The notes under the pieces are model-generated. The model had not been told where the DNA came from, searched no databases, and was given only the letters and a program-made list of their open reading frames with translations. A program made the position numbers and the translations under genes. A stretch of 64,000 nucleotides of DNA from Todiramphus chloris collaris (Eukaryota; Chordata; Aves; Coraciiformes; Alcedinidae), in the NCBI GenBank assembly GCA_025345505.1, contig JANVCC010000018.1, positions 56,067,656 to 56,131,655 of the forward strand. The letters run 5' to 3'. This document shows, piece after piece, positions 36,114 to 48,900 of this stretch. The stretch's first letter is position 1. Each line of letters starts with the position of its first letter.

Positions 36114-36627
36114 TTGGCAGATGTTATATGTGCCTTCCTAGATGCAGTTGTGTTTCTGCTCTGTCAGAGTATGTGTTTTGTTTTTTATTGTTTTGCCAAG
36201 AGTAAAGTTAGCGAATGTTTTTATAAGCAGAGGAGCAAGATCCCTGTCAGATTGCTCTCTAGGTGTGAAAGTGGCACAGCACACATACAAAGACCCAAGA
36301 AAGCATTTCTAGACTGCTGGCAGTTGCAATATGCCAGTGCAAAGCACTCAGAAAAACTGCTGTGCAGAAATGTTCCGTGGCAGGGCACTGTCAGGTTGGT
36401 GCTGTATCATTACGAAGATGACAGCCGTGCTGGAACGACGATTCAATGTGAAAAATATTCACTGCTTTTTGGCTACTTGGAGGTTCTTTCCACATAATCC
36501 TACAAAAGGGCCACATTTTAAAACTGTTGGGGTGAGGTCTGTAACTGTCTTCGATAACATAGTTGGCTGACTTTTGTATACTACTCACTGTGCTATTCAC
36601 AATTCACAATAAAACCTACCCCAATAA
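36114..36627 (+). other. Unrecognised 127-codon ORF followed by two AATAAA signals
   Basis: An open frame at 36,114-36,497 (Cys/Leu-rich start, no recognised domain) is followed within 130 bases by two AATAAA hexamers (near 36,608 and 36,622). Could be the last exon of a non-coding RNA or part of a retrocopy; chance is also possible. No splice sites or homology support a protein. Confidence 0.2.
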
Positions 36628-37201
36628 AATGTCTGTATATTGACTTCTTGTCTGGCTGCTTTTTTTTTTGGTTAATAGGTTTGATTTTTACAAAGCTTGT
36701 CAGTAAAATTCTTGCTGTTTCAACATTCTGGATTATTTTTTATTTACTATGTGAACATTTAGTCAAATACGACAACTTAAAGAGGTGCAGATGGCTGTCG
36801 ATCTGGAGAGGACTGGCTGTCTAAATTAACTAGTAGAAAAGGGAATCTTCTGCTTGGCTGACTGAAGTTCTGCTCTGCAATTTAGTAATGACTCTTTCCT
36901 CAGCCTCAGTTCACACTTTAAAGTTCCATACCTTCCCCGATGTGGATCGTGACTTTATTAATGGTAAGCATTTTGTTTTAAAGTTATTCTAAGGGGCTAT
37001 TGTAAATGCCCCAAAAAATCCATGATTCTACAAGTATTGTGGAATTTTTTATTATTTTCTTTTACACCAGTGTGTCAGATATTCATTGCTGTTATTTGGC
37101 TTTCTCTTGTGAACATTCTGCTGTAAACAAAAGGAAAAAAAAAAATTAAACATGTGCAGAAAGGTGAAAGAGCAATCTTTTCTTGCTCACAAAGCTTATT
37201 G

Positions 37202-37305
37202 TCCACGATCTTCAATTTTCTTTTTTCTTAATTTTGTTTTCTTTTCAATTTCTTTTTCTTTCTTCTCACTCCCTCCCCTTTTTCTTTTTTTCTTTTTTCT
37301 GTTCC
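37202..37305 (+). repeat. Polypyrimidine (T/C-rich) tract
   Basis: About 100 bases of TTTTC/TTCTTT with few purines. Low complexity; the ORF across it is spurious. Confidence 0.8.
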
Positions 37306-38830
37306 CTTATATTCTAACACCTAGCACTTGTGTTATAAAGTAAATGTTTTAGGTAGATACAATTCTGAAAGGGAATTATGTTGTGTTTAAGAAAAGCTGC
37401 AAAAGTGAGTTTGTCAGCAGAGGAAAAAATGTTAGCCTCACCCTTTCCTATTCTTACATCAGGAATGTTTTAGTGCCTGAACTAGAAGGCTAAAGTCTTA
37501 TCAAGCAATAATATTTCAGGTAATTGAATTCATTCTTTTTTTTGTGAAGTTTTGGGGTTTTTTTTGTGGTTGTTGTGTGGTAATTAGGGACTGGTCTTGG
37601 ATTTTCAATTTTCATTTTTGAAATATGAACTTGTTTTCTACCCAGATTAATCAGACATTTCTTTTATTGTGGTTAATGACCAAGATACTCAGTTTATAAT
37701 TGAATTACACATTTAGATATAAAGTTACATCTCCATTTCATGCAACTTTTTTCTTTGAATTTGTGATTTGACACATATGAAAAGGGAGGACCTTCTCCCG
37801 TAAGCGTCTGCCACATGAATCCATGTTTCATTGTGGTGAAGCGCTCACACAGTGCTGTGCATCCTCCCTGCTGGAAGCCCATTCCTGTCCAGGGAGTCCT
37901 TAGATCCAGGGAAACATTTTCTTCACCTCTGAACTCAGCTGTGAAAAACAGGCTGTGCTACACCAGATACAGTTTGTTGGTGTCGATTTGAACTTTATTC
38001 TGTTCATTTTATTTTCTGTTTTCTGCATGGAAGCATTTCAGCAAACCTTTCTGCTGGCTTCTTGGCTATAATATTCCTGAGAAAAAGGCAGATCTTCCAT
38101 GACTTGCAAAATGTGATAATGGGAGTTTCAATGAACAATCCAAAGCAGTACCTCCAAAACTTTGTTTGCAGGTGTTTTTTAGCCACCCAACAGAGCACAG
38201 AAAATGCCACGGTCACTGTCTGTGATGAAGGAAGCTCAGCTGTAGGCTGGGTCATACTCATGGCTTGCCGAAAAAAACCCTGGACAAAAATATTCCAGAA
38301 AAAAGGTTATGTGTATTTTTTACTGATAAGCATCTTTGTGAATTGAACAGTTCACAAGAAAAGACACATGTGTCACTTTTATAATATGCTAACTGGAAAT
38401 CATTTTCAATCAGTCAGCCTTGCCAAAAATAGCCTATGAAAATGATTATGAAGGTCACTTTTATTTTGGGAATGGTCTTCACTGCTCCAGCTATTAGATA
38501 CTTTCAAATAATGTTGCAAAGAACAATCTCAAGCCAAAATTTTCATGATGTTTCAGTCCCACTGGAGTTGTGCAAGTTTAATTCCATCCTATTCTATTAT
38601 TATTCTCAATGTATTTTTCATAAATGAAATGTAATATTTAAATGCTCTACCCAAAATATTGACATGTCTTTGCTGATTAGATGACTCTGTTTAAATTTCT
38701 CCATCCTTCAGTCCTTAAAAACCTTTATGTTCTGGGGATGATGGACACTGTGAGCATGTGCCGCTATGGCTGGGTGTGAGAACTGAAAAACATGTTTATC
38801 TTCAAATCAGCAGAGTACTTTGCACTGAGG

Positions 38831-38938
38831 GATTTATTTTATTTTATTTTATTTTATTTTATTTTAATTTGTTTTGTTTTGTTTTCGTTTGGTTTGGGGT
38901 TTTTTTGTTGGTTGGTTGGGGTTTTTTTGTTTTTCAAT
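38831..38938 (+). repeat. Compound T-rich microsatellite (TTTTA)n-(TTTTG)n-(GGTT)n
   Basis: Six to seven TTTTA units, then TTTTG units, then TTTTTGG and GGTT blocks, ending with GGGGTTTTTTTG. The stepwise change of unit suggests several rounds of slippage. Confidence 0.9.
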
Positions 38939-41900
38939 TAATTAGGAAATTAGGTCATGAGCTATCATTCCAGAATTAAATAAATCTTTCTGAAACCTTT
39001 TTTTTTTTTCTGAATTTTATTTCTGTTTTTTTTTTATCCTAAACTATTTGTTGGATTTGAAATAAATTCTTGCATAGTTTCAACATGCATCTGCTTCTAC
39101 TGACAGATAAACTGCATAGATAAAAGAATGACTCACTATAAATCTTCACGTGCATATTAGAAATGTATCTGTTGCTTAAACAACAGCAATGGTTAAAATT
39201 ACAGTCAATTTATCATCCAGTCCTATGACACAAAGCCATGTTATCTTTTTAAAGAATATATATATATATGTACATGTTCTGTTGTTTGCTTTTGAATCGC
39301 CTGTTGCTGCTGCTTGATCACAAATATTAATCATGGAGACAGTCTCCCAGACCCTGCTAGTAATTAATTGCTGTAACGTGTGTGCCTTTGTGAAGTCCGC
39401 AGCATGCCTGCAGATAAACAACTAATTAACACTTTTATACAAGTGAAATGGATTTCCAGTTATTGCTATCTCACCCCTCCCCCCCTATTCTTCACATGCA
39501 TTTTGCTTACGCATTAGAGACGTCTCAGGGCTTACCAAACCAGATAGCCTTGTATTTCTCCCACCACCATTCAGAATGAGTTTAATCCAAGTCAGGCTGC
39601 TGAGCTGCTGCACCTCCCCTCATGCTGCTGTGCTGGTGGGAGAAGCTATTCAGAGGACAGAATGACTTTTTATATAAAACAAGGGAATCATAAAAAGCAT
39701 TTGGGTAAGAACAGTGGTAGTAGTTCATAATCAGATGTAGCACTGTCAAAGAGTCTGTACTGGTGTTAAGAGTCTTCAGAGGTACCCCAGGTCACTAGAT
39801 TAGCTCAGAGGACTAAAAGGAAAAAATGTGGCCAGCAGTATCCAGTGTACGTGGGCACAAACTAGGAAATCCAGAGGAATCTGTAACATGGTGTATTACA
39901 AGCAGCAGAGAGGTGCAAACTAGTCCTGTGACCTGCTTATCTGCAGAAGGCTGGGACTCTATCCAGACACTTTGATCCTCTGAGAAAGGAGGGAATGCAG
40001 CATCATGTACAGCTAATTTGGTAGAGTTCATCTAGAGTACAGCTCCCATCCTAATGTGGGCTGGATGGTGTGACCCTGCTGCTCTGCAGGGAGAGCTGCC
40101 CGCACGCCCGAAGCATGATACTTCTCTTTGTCAGCCAAGACCTTTCCACAGGGTGGGATTTTTGTCTTCAGACACTTGTCTTTGCACTTCTTTTGCTCCA
40201 AAGAGGGACCGACCTCTTGAGCACAGTAGTCCTCTGTTTCCACTGAAATATTTGGAAATCTTTACAGCATTGCTCTGGAGCCAGTGCAACTTCGATGCTT
40301 TATTTCTCAGAGGCGCAGCAAGTATGGAACATATTACCTTACTGGAGAAAATCCTGACTTAGATTATTGCTTTGGCACTTCCCGAGTGGTCTTCTCACAC
40401 TATATCCCAAAGTGCTTCACAGAGTAATAAACTAGATTACCCGCAACCAGTATGACCTCACTAAGATCCACCTATAGCCAAGAATAGCTCCATGTTACTG
40501 TCAGTTAATTAGTGGCAGTATTCGTTAACTGAGGAAGAGAGAGACAGGAAGGTATCCTTTACTCTTTGTGGTCAGTGTCCTGACATGGCAAGAAAGCTAT
40601 CTAACCAGTCACTAGCAGTTGGCCAAAGGGAGGTTAGATATCTCCAGGAGTTCGTTCCCCTGCCCCATGAGGTGGGCATGGCTCACACATGGTCACCCTT
40701 GCATGCACACTGCTTGCATGGTCACACTTGGGACACTATCACCTTCAGCTGTGCACTGCTCTGACCTCAAGTCTTAACCCTATCTAATCTGCTGGAGGTG
40801 GCTCCCCATCCTGCATCCTGGCGCCCGCTAAGTTCAAACTAAAATTTGTTCCTGGGAAGCAGAGAGATTGGTATATTTAAGTATACCCAAGGCGTTAATA
40901 TAACATTAGGCAAATCCAGTTAGGCCGTTTGCTGTCTCTCTGTGGGCCATCCAAGGAGCCTTTCTGGGAACAGGAATCAAAGAGTCCATATTCTGAGTGG
41001 AAGTGGAAAAGGCGTCTCTAATCGTACAGCCTGACGTTGTTAGTGCCTGGCCTCCATTCTTGCAAGCCTAAGCAACAAACTGAGATGCAAGGTGACAGAG
41101 AGCTGGAGGAGCAACAAACAGCTCTTTTTGCTCCTGAGGGAAAAGCCCACATTGCCACTCTAGCTGGAGATGCTGGGGCAGGTTCTGCCAGAAGCAAACA
41201 GAGGGGCTGATGCCACTCACTGTCCCACAGCCATTCTGGCTGAAGGCATCCTTCATCTGCAAGCAGAGCTGGAGCTGAGTTGGATTTTATTCCAGATGAA
41301 AAGCAGTCAGAGAACACATCAGGGATGTGTGTGAACCTGAATGCAGCTGCCAGTCTCAAGATTTCACAGATATGCAGATGTGCTCTGATGGACTTCCCAC
41401 TGAATACTAGCATTCTTGATCTTTCTGCTCCTTGCCAACTTTTGACACCTCTCTGACAGTGTACAGGGCTCTTTAGTATCACTCCTTGTTCCATTCAGAG
41501 TTCATCCACCTCTCTTAACCCCCTTTACTCTGTCAGCAACTTTCCTCACCCTCCCACAGGCACCAAACACCCAGTTCCCTCATAGAGCTTTTTTTCTTTT
41601 TTTTTTGGTTAACATATGAAAAATGCCTTCGTGCTTTTCCCTCTCCTCCTCTGCTCAGCTCCACACCACATATTCTGGAAGTCACCTTCAGACCACACTG
41701 GAGTGTTACCTCTATTGACCAGGGCTGGGATCATGTTACAGCTTTCCTCTTCTCACTAAAGATGTGTTCTCTGATTTGAACTTCTCCAAAGTTCAGGGAT
41801 GTTTGGAATCTGGGCTTTTGGCTTGGACCCCTCTCGGTGCCTCGTGTCGGCATCTAGGAGTTGACAGAAGTTTGTGTACTTTGTGGCCAGGGCAGCCAGG

Positions 41901-42699
41901 CCTGCAGGATGAAAGGATAAAAGAAAAAAAATTAAAGCTGATTCCACAATGGATTGCATGGCCTCTTTCTTTCCACCCAAGCTGCAGGTCAGGCAGTGCT
42001 CACCTGGCTGCTGGATCCCAACAAGCAAGAAGATTTCAGGAGTTAGCATCACGCTCTCTGGCCTGATGGCACACAATTCAATATTCTCGCTTTCCCAGCA
42101 AGGGACTGGCCTAGGAGAAGGTCCTCATAGAGAGGTAACCCCATGTGGCACACGGCTGCTTTCCCTTTGCAATGGCTCTGGGGAGGCTGGGCTAAGGGAG
42201 AGAAGTAGTGATGGACAGAGCAAGTGGTATTTGCTTTTTTCTTTGTTTTACCAGAGGAGGGTTGGACAGCTTGGCTTTGTCTCCAGGTCAGGACTCAACA
42301 TGAACCGAGTTGTGGGAGGAAGATGTGACTTGTTTCAAAGGCCTTATCACAGCTCAGGCTGCGTTCTCCTCTGGGCAGCGTGCTATCGCATCTCTCAGGG
42401 TTACGCCTGATGCTGCTGAGGGTCACGACAAAGGCTGCCCATGACTGTGCTCTCCCCATGCCTGCAGCCCACTTCTTAGGGAGGAGGTCCCATGGTGCTG
42501 GCCGGGTGTCTGTGCAAGCCTCAGTGAGCCTGCCTGATGTCAACACAAGCAGGACTGTCATTTTCTCTTCTTCTGCCTACAGGAACCGAAAGCTTCCTTC
42601 CTGCCCTTTTCTCCTGGCAGAAAATAGGCAGCCGAGAGAGGGGCCAGTGAGGGCAGGGAGAACCAGAAGCCCCCGCAACCCCCTGCTAGGAGGGAGCTG
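38939..42699. other. Intergenic, no gene recognised
   Basis: Includes a complex AT-rich stretch at 39,060-39,440 (finding) and a possible ancient SINE at about 40,400. ORFs of 158 codons (minus, 41,018-41,494) and 153 codons (plus, 41,949-42,410) have no recognisable domain. Confidence 0.5.
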
Positions 42700-42910
42700 T
42701 TGCAGACAGGTCTATTTTTAACCTGTTTTTGTTGCACCCTGGCAGCCGCATCCCCTGTTACTTTCTTCCTTCTCCGTTTCTCTGTGTGTCTTTGCAGCTC
42801 CTTCCTGCTACCGTGAGATGTGTGAACTATATATGGCCTGGGAAATCTGCGGCAGGCAGTATTTTTAAACCACCCAGGCCTCCGGTTTGCAGGCTGCTGT
42901 GACGCAGTTT
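42700..42910. promoter_or_regulatory. Candidate enhancer with MEF2, CArG-like and MARE-like sites
   Basis: CTATTTTTAA at 42,712-42,721 fits the MEF2 consensus exactly. CTATATATGG at 42,827-42,836 differs from a CArG box at one base. TGCTGTGACGCAG at 42,895-42,907 resembles a Maf/AP-1 element. The three lie within 200 bases of complex, non-repetitive sequence. Function is inferred. Confidence 0.3.
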
Positions 42911-45900
42911 ATCCGACTTTGCAAGTTTCTCATGGGAATGCAGGGTGCCCAGCAGCAGCCTGCGGTGCTCGGCTGTTTATTTTTTGCCCTCCAAAATGCA
43001 GCCCTTGGGGCCTGGGCTGACATCTCAAGACTTGGGAAGCAGAAGACCTTGTGTATGCACAGGGTTGGGTTTAAGCCTGTCTGTCTTCATGGTGAGGCTT
43101 TCTGGATGTCAGCTTGAAGGTCTGCAAAGTGAGGTGACTTTTCCAGCCAGACAAGTCTTGGCATCAAACGTGGGGGGCTGGGCATAAGAAGGACCTCCCT
43201 AAACACAAACACCTGCCCTCCTGCAAAACATGTGTCTCAGCAAGAAGTCCCTGTTCCTACCCCATGTATAAATGGTATTGCTTCATAATATTTGGAACGT
43301 AGCCCTGCCAAATTCTTTTTGGTTTGGTACATCACTCAGTCCCCTGGGACCTGCCCTATAACCTTCCTGCCCTTCTCTGAACAGGGTGAGGAGGCTTAGG
43401 GAGGGTGGTGTGCTGCCCCTGAAAGGCAGTGCCTGTAAAGGCTGACCATCCAGATGGGTCCCATGGGTTCTGTTCATGAAGCTTGAGCACAGTGATAGAC
43501 GGTCTGTGTCTGAGGCAGTGCTCTAGTTAGGTGGGGAAAGCAAGCAAAGCAGAAGGTAATTTAAGGCCACTGGGAAGGCTGATTTAAAGAAAAGCAGGGG
43601 GCAAGATAAGCCACAGACATCTAATTCAGATGGAAGGTGGGTGGGAACAGGTTTGCGGTGATGAAACCCTGGCCAGTAGACACTTGGTGTAGAAAAGAAT
43701 GAATAAACATACAGGGAGAAATATTTGTGAATAAATCCTTTAACTATCTCCACTTGCCTGACAAACCTTCGTTTTTTCCTCTTTTTCCACAGCTAAGATT
43801 CTCCCTGAGTAAAAAGATGCTGCTGAGGACAAAATATTTCCTTATAAGTTTTTTTCTCATTACCACCTTTTAATTTCTGGTTTCTATTCAATGGAGAGAA
43901 AGTGAAATGTTGTTTTGAGACTCTTTGCTGGAAACATCCTGGTCGAAAACATTCTTTGAGCATTTTCACTGTGAAAAAAAGTCAGGAGCCACTTGTATTG
44001 ATTACAGCATGAACATCCATTTTTCTCATTATACTATCTTTTTGATGAAGTTCTTTCAGAAGATAAGTAATATGTTTTACTCATTCAGATCCTTGTAGCT
44101 TAAAAAAAACCTCTTAATCTTTCTTCTGCAAGACAATCATGATTCTCCCTGTGTTTCTTCTTCTTTTAATATTTATATGTATAGACTTAAATTAAATAGA
44201 CTTAAATAACCGCTATCTGAAGTATCTTCTATATGACTTTACTACTGCAGAAGAATTAACTTGCCTGCAAGCATGTAATATATTTGCAAGTATATTCATA
44301 TTCCTGTATAAAAAAAGTTATTTTATCTGTTATTGTCATTTGTACTCTGCTTCCTCAGTAAGAACCCTAACTCTGGCAGCGAGGAAGTTTGCTCTAAATC
44401 TGGGATGCAGTCGATTCTTAGAGATTTCACTGTGCTTTGGGATAGGCCCTTCTAAAAGCTAATTTTATTTGAGATGCTTGATTCTAGGTTCACAAAAGTA
44501 ACTGTAATTTGTGAAGATTATCCTTTCAGGCTTTAAGGATTTACACAGTTTAAGGAATGCTTAATCAGTGTTTATACAGTAATAATTTGACCTCTGCGCT
44601 GTTCCAATTCAATTTATTTTATTTTTCAATAAGGCACAATATTTCAGTTTGCCAAAAAGCAAAGGCTCACAGACATTATCTGAAAACCACTGGTTTGGTA
44701 CTGTGGCACCAGGCAGTGTTATGGAGAAGGTTAATTTTTCAGGGCTAATTGGACCAGTTTAGGAAAGCCTCTGTGTTCAGGAAACAGTTTTTCATGGATG
44801 ATAAACTCCTTGGATTTATAAACATTTAGGTAAAATAACACCAAGTATGTGAGTTTAGCAGGATTAAAAGAAAGCATGAGATGAGTTTATCACCAATAGG
44901 TAAGACAAAGGAGACAGATAAAACCTCATGTCTCCACTGGTGAGAACCACTCCCAGGAAGGATTTAGGATCCCAGTGATGTTAACAAAGTTGTACTTCCA
45001 TTTAATGAAGAAAATTCAGGATAAAATTCTGTCAAAGGTGGAATATTAGATGAGGTAAAGCAAAGATTTTATTTGTCTTGGTGAGTGTTATTTTCCAAGT
45101 AGGTGTTTGCTCATGAAAACTGTTTTTTTTCTTAATATGGCACCATATCAAAACTTGGCTCTAATTGTCTTCTTTCTATCAGAGAAGGCTTTAGTTTAAG
45201 CACACACATTATTTTGGGATCAAAATGGTTATACCATTCCAGAGATACTTTCCCAAGTGTTCCCATGACATGCAGTGGTCAGTGGACTTTTAATTCTGCA
45301 GATGGCAATTAGAAAACAAGGCCTAAGAGGAAGTTCATTTCTGGGCAGTGAAAGCACATCGTGGGTGGCCGTAGACGCCACAAAGCCTACGACTTCAGCC
45401 ACCTGAGAAATTAAATAATGAACCCTGACTGAGGAAGCTTGTGGGCATTACATCATTTACACATAAAAACAAAAAACAGATTTATAGGGCACACGGGTGG
45501 CTATGATATCACCAGCAGCCAATCTACAAGTCTCAGCTGTATCCAACACCCTAATGCCCTTTAATACCATTCTTTGTAGAAGGGGATCCCACAAACCTAC
45601 CTCTCTGCTTTGGATTTCTGTTTTTTGGTTGTTGCTACAGATTGACTGTGACATATTGACTCTGGGCTGAATTGGCTAAGCTGCAGCTGTATAGGGTGTG
45701 CTTTTCATTGGAGGCATAGGATGTGCGCTGGGTGTTTCTCCAAACAAGCGTAGCCTTGGAGAGATGAACTGCTGCTGCAATTTTAACGGGGATTGGGAAC
45801 CGACTCAAGGGGTTTCTGGAGATCTGATGTGCTTGAAATATTCTGTTATGGTGGTACTGGCTGCTCAGAGGTTGAATAGGGCTGTTCTATTTCAGAAAGT

Positions 45901-48900
45901 GTCCTGAAGAGTTAGTAACAATCTGAAAAACAATTTTTTTTGTAAAAAAAAAAAAATATATCGCCTAACACAAAAGCTTGATAACTAATACCTTACAGTA
46001 GTAGCTAAGCAGCAACAGAGCTGCAGTCAGCAGTTGCAGAGGGCATCACTGTCATGGCCCTAGTTGTGAATGGTGAGAGGAGAGCCCTAGGACGGGCTTT
46101 AAATGAAAGAGGAGCCATGGGAATAATCAGATGATTTTGCAAGGAGAAGGGCAGCAAGGCTCACCAGCCACAGGAATAGCTGCTGGCAAAAAGAGGAGGC
46201 ACGCAGGAGGCAAAAGGATCCCTGTGAACAGTGGTTATTCCTCAGGGTCTGGACCTCCACATACACAAAGACAACTATAGGGTCCTTCTGAATGTAGTCC
46301 ATCTCTATTGTTTTAGGCTTTGCAACTCCTCCCTCACACCAAAATGCCCCCCTCACCTCAGAGAGAGGGTTGGACCATAACCAGCTCATATCCCTGCAAA
46401 AGCACCCTCTGCACACTGACCCTGGGCAGTGTCTCTGAAAGCATCTCTGAGCTTTCTTTAATTAAAACTTTGATTCAGGCTCAAGCAAGGGAAAACAAAC
46501 ATTGTCCGGTTCCAGCGTTCAGATCCCTCAATATAAGCCAGATGTCACAGCTGGTTCATACAACTGCTCTCAGTGTGGTAGCCCTGACCTCCTGCAGCAT
46601 GCTACAGAAGGGCAGCAGCCAGGGACGAGCCCAGTAGCTGTTTCAATGTGTCCTGCTTTCATATTTAGTCTCAAAATATGTTTCCTGGTCTTGGTATTCC
46701 CACACCCCTCCTTTCTTTTTTTCCTTCTCCCTCTTCCCTCCCACCTTGAGACTTGGCGCACAGCGCATTACCAAAACCCAAAAAGAACGAACGAGAAAAA
46801 AAGAAAAAGAAAGAGGAAAGTAAAAAAGCCTATGCCCCTTTGTTTGTTTCTACGGCAACAGGTAGGAGATGCAGAGCACTGGCATCCTCCCAGCTGCACA
46901 CCCACAGTGTAGAGGCTGCTCAGTGCCTCGCAGGGACTGGTGGGAGGCTGTCTGTCTGTCAGCATGGGCACTGGGGAAATGGTGTGAAACAAATAAGTCC
47001 CTCTTGTGCTCCCATGTCAGCCCTTTGTGCGGGGCTCCCACTGTGTTTAACTAGTCCCTGTCTCCACTCACTGGGTGATTGGAGGCAGACGAGGAGGGAG
47101 GCAGGTGAAAAACATGTCTCGGATGGCCTCAGATGCCAACCTAAAGGTTGACGGACGTTTAAAACAACAGAACTTGTAATAAATTACTTCCTTCTCCCAG
47201 GGTTACAGAGAGGTCATGCAGGACGGGGGGATGGGATTATCACTTCAGGAAAGAGAAGATGCATTTGGCAGTTACAAATTTTACTGAAGCAGATAAAAGA
47301 GAAGGCTTTTCCTTCTGGTTTTTTCCTTCGATCTCTGAACTTCCTTCACCTGCCTCCATTCATCATAAACAATCATCACGGGAGGACCCGTGAAACTGGG
47401 GTCACGGTCCAGCAACAATGGCAGGAGGACACTCAAATTGAAAGGAGTTGAAGATGGGCAATGCTGAACCCAGATGAGCTGTGTGGGCACCACTGAAAGA
47501 CATCCTGGGGACCCTCCAGTGCCTTGTGGATGCCATTAGGGGCATGGGCTAAAGCAGAAAGAGGTTTGTGTAGAGATTGGGTGACAGCAGCCTGCAGGCT
47601 GGGTCCTGCCCTTGCCTCAGCCTCAGCAGGAGAGCAGCCTGGACATAAAATCCCTGTCACAGTGGTTGTCCTAGCTTTTCTACCCTTTCCACCAGGTTAA
47701 GGCTGGGAAACGTTTTCATATAGGCAGGTCACTTTGAGCTAGGCTGCTAGAAAATACAAGAACGTGGCAGAGGAATATAGAAGTTGTGATCAAAAAGTGT
47801 CAGAGGTTTCTGAGGCAAGAAGGAATTTACTAGAAGCAGGCTATGAGAGCTTGGTCCCTTCCCTGTCTTTCCTTCTCTCACTGGTGAGGGGACATTTCCT
47901 GCACCATGTGGTGTGGGCTACACAACCAACTCCATTCCTGTAGACTGAGGATGACATCATGGTCTGTCTCACTGGTTATGACTTCGGTGCTCCATCCCTG
48001 ACTTTTCCTGGATGCTTTTGAAGGCTACAGTGGTTATTTGGAAAGATTTAATTGAGCTGAGCAGTCTCTGTTTGCTCAAAGATATCAAGCATTCAAGTCC
48101 CCGTTGTCTTCAAAACTACCAAGACTCGCAGAGAGCTCTGCAGAATTATTTCTGAGGTTTTCTGAAACACTAAGCAGCTGACCTTTCTTCCTGGCTGTTA
48201 CACTAAACTTCAGAAAAAGCCCAAGCAGTATCCTGAACACTTTTTAGCGATTAATTCAACTTCATCTGACTCCAGCTGATGTCAGCAGAAATGCTGATGC
48301 CTGAAAGAAAGCTAAGTTGTCTTGCAGGATGTCTTGCAAGTTGTCATCTGCAGGATGCATAGAGAATGCAGGAATACTATGCCCTGTGATAAGTAATTGC
48401 AATTGCTGGGTAAACTATGACCACAGAAATTATGTGAGAGCTCAAAGTGCCAGTCTCTGTGCTTCCAGAAGCTACAAAAGGAGCTGCAGGCAGGTATGTT
48501 GCAAACATTAAATAGTTGTCAGGGAAATCCAGTGGAACTCTGCTGCATAGAGTGACAAAACTTCTTTCCTAGATTATGATGATTAAATTTAAACGTGTGT
48601 CTAATAAATCATCTCTTGCTGGGTCTAGTTGAGTCTTCAGTATGTAATAATGACTTTTCCAGGCAGAGTAAGGTAGGGATTGGTAATGAATAGTGGGCTG
48701 TAAATTCCTTGAGCCTATACTGTATGTGTGGCTATGGCTGTGTGTCTGGAAGGTGTGAAGCATGTGTGTGAGTGCTGCTGGGGATGTTTAATGAAAGCAG
48801 TGGCAATAGGAGCAAGAAACAGAAGTACAGTCTACGTGATGGTTGCAGAGATCCACCAGCATAGCTGTATGTACCTGCTGTTCTAAGAATTGCCTGTTAC

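Larger units (their letters stand above)
35511..38830. other. Intergenic, no gene recognised
   Basis: AT-rich sequence with short simple repeats. Apart from the ORF with poly(A) signals at 36.1-36.6 kb and the pyrimidine tract at 37.2 kb, nothing was identified. Confidence 0.5.

Noticed and set aside
41018-41494. 158-codon minus-strand ORF
   Set aside because: No recognisable domain, overlapping ORF in another frame, no promoter, splice or poly(A) context; fits chance in this composition.
41949-42410. 153-codon plus-strand ORF
   Set aside because: No recognisable domain and overlapped by ORFs in other frames and strand.
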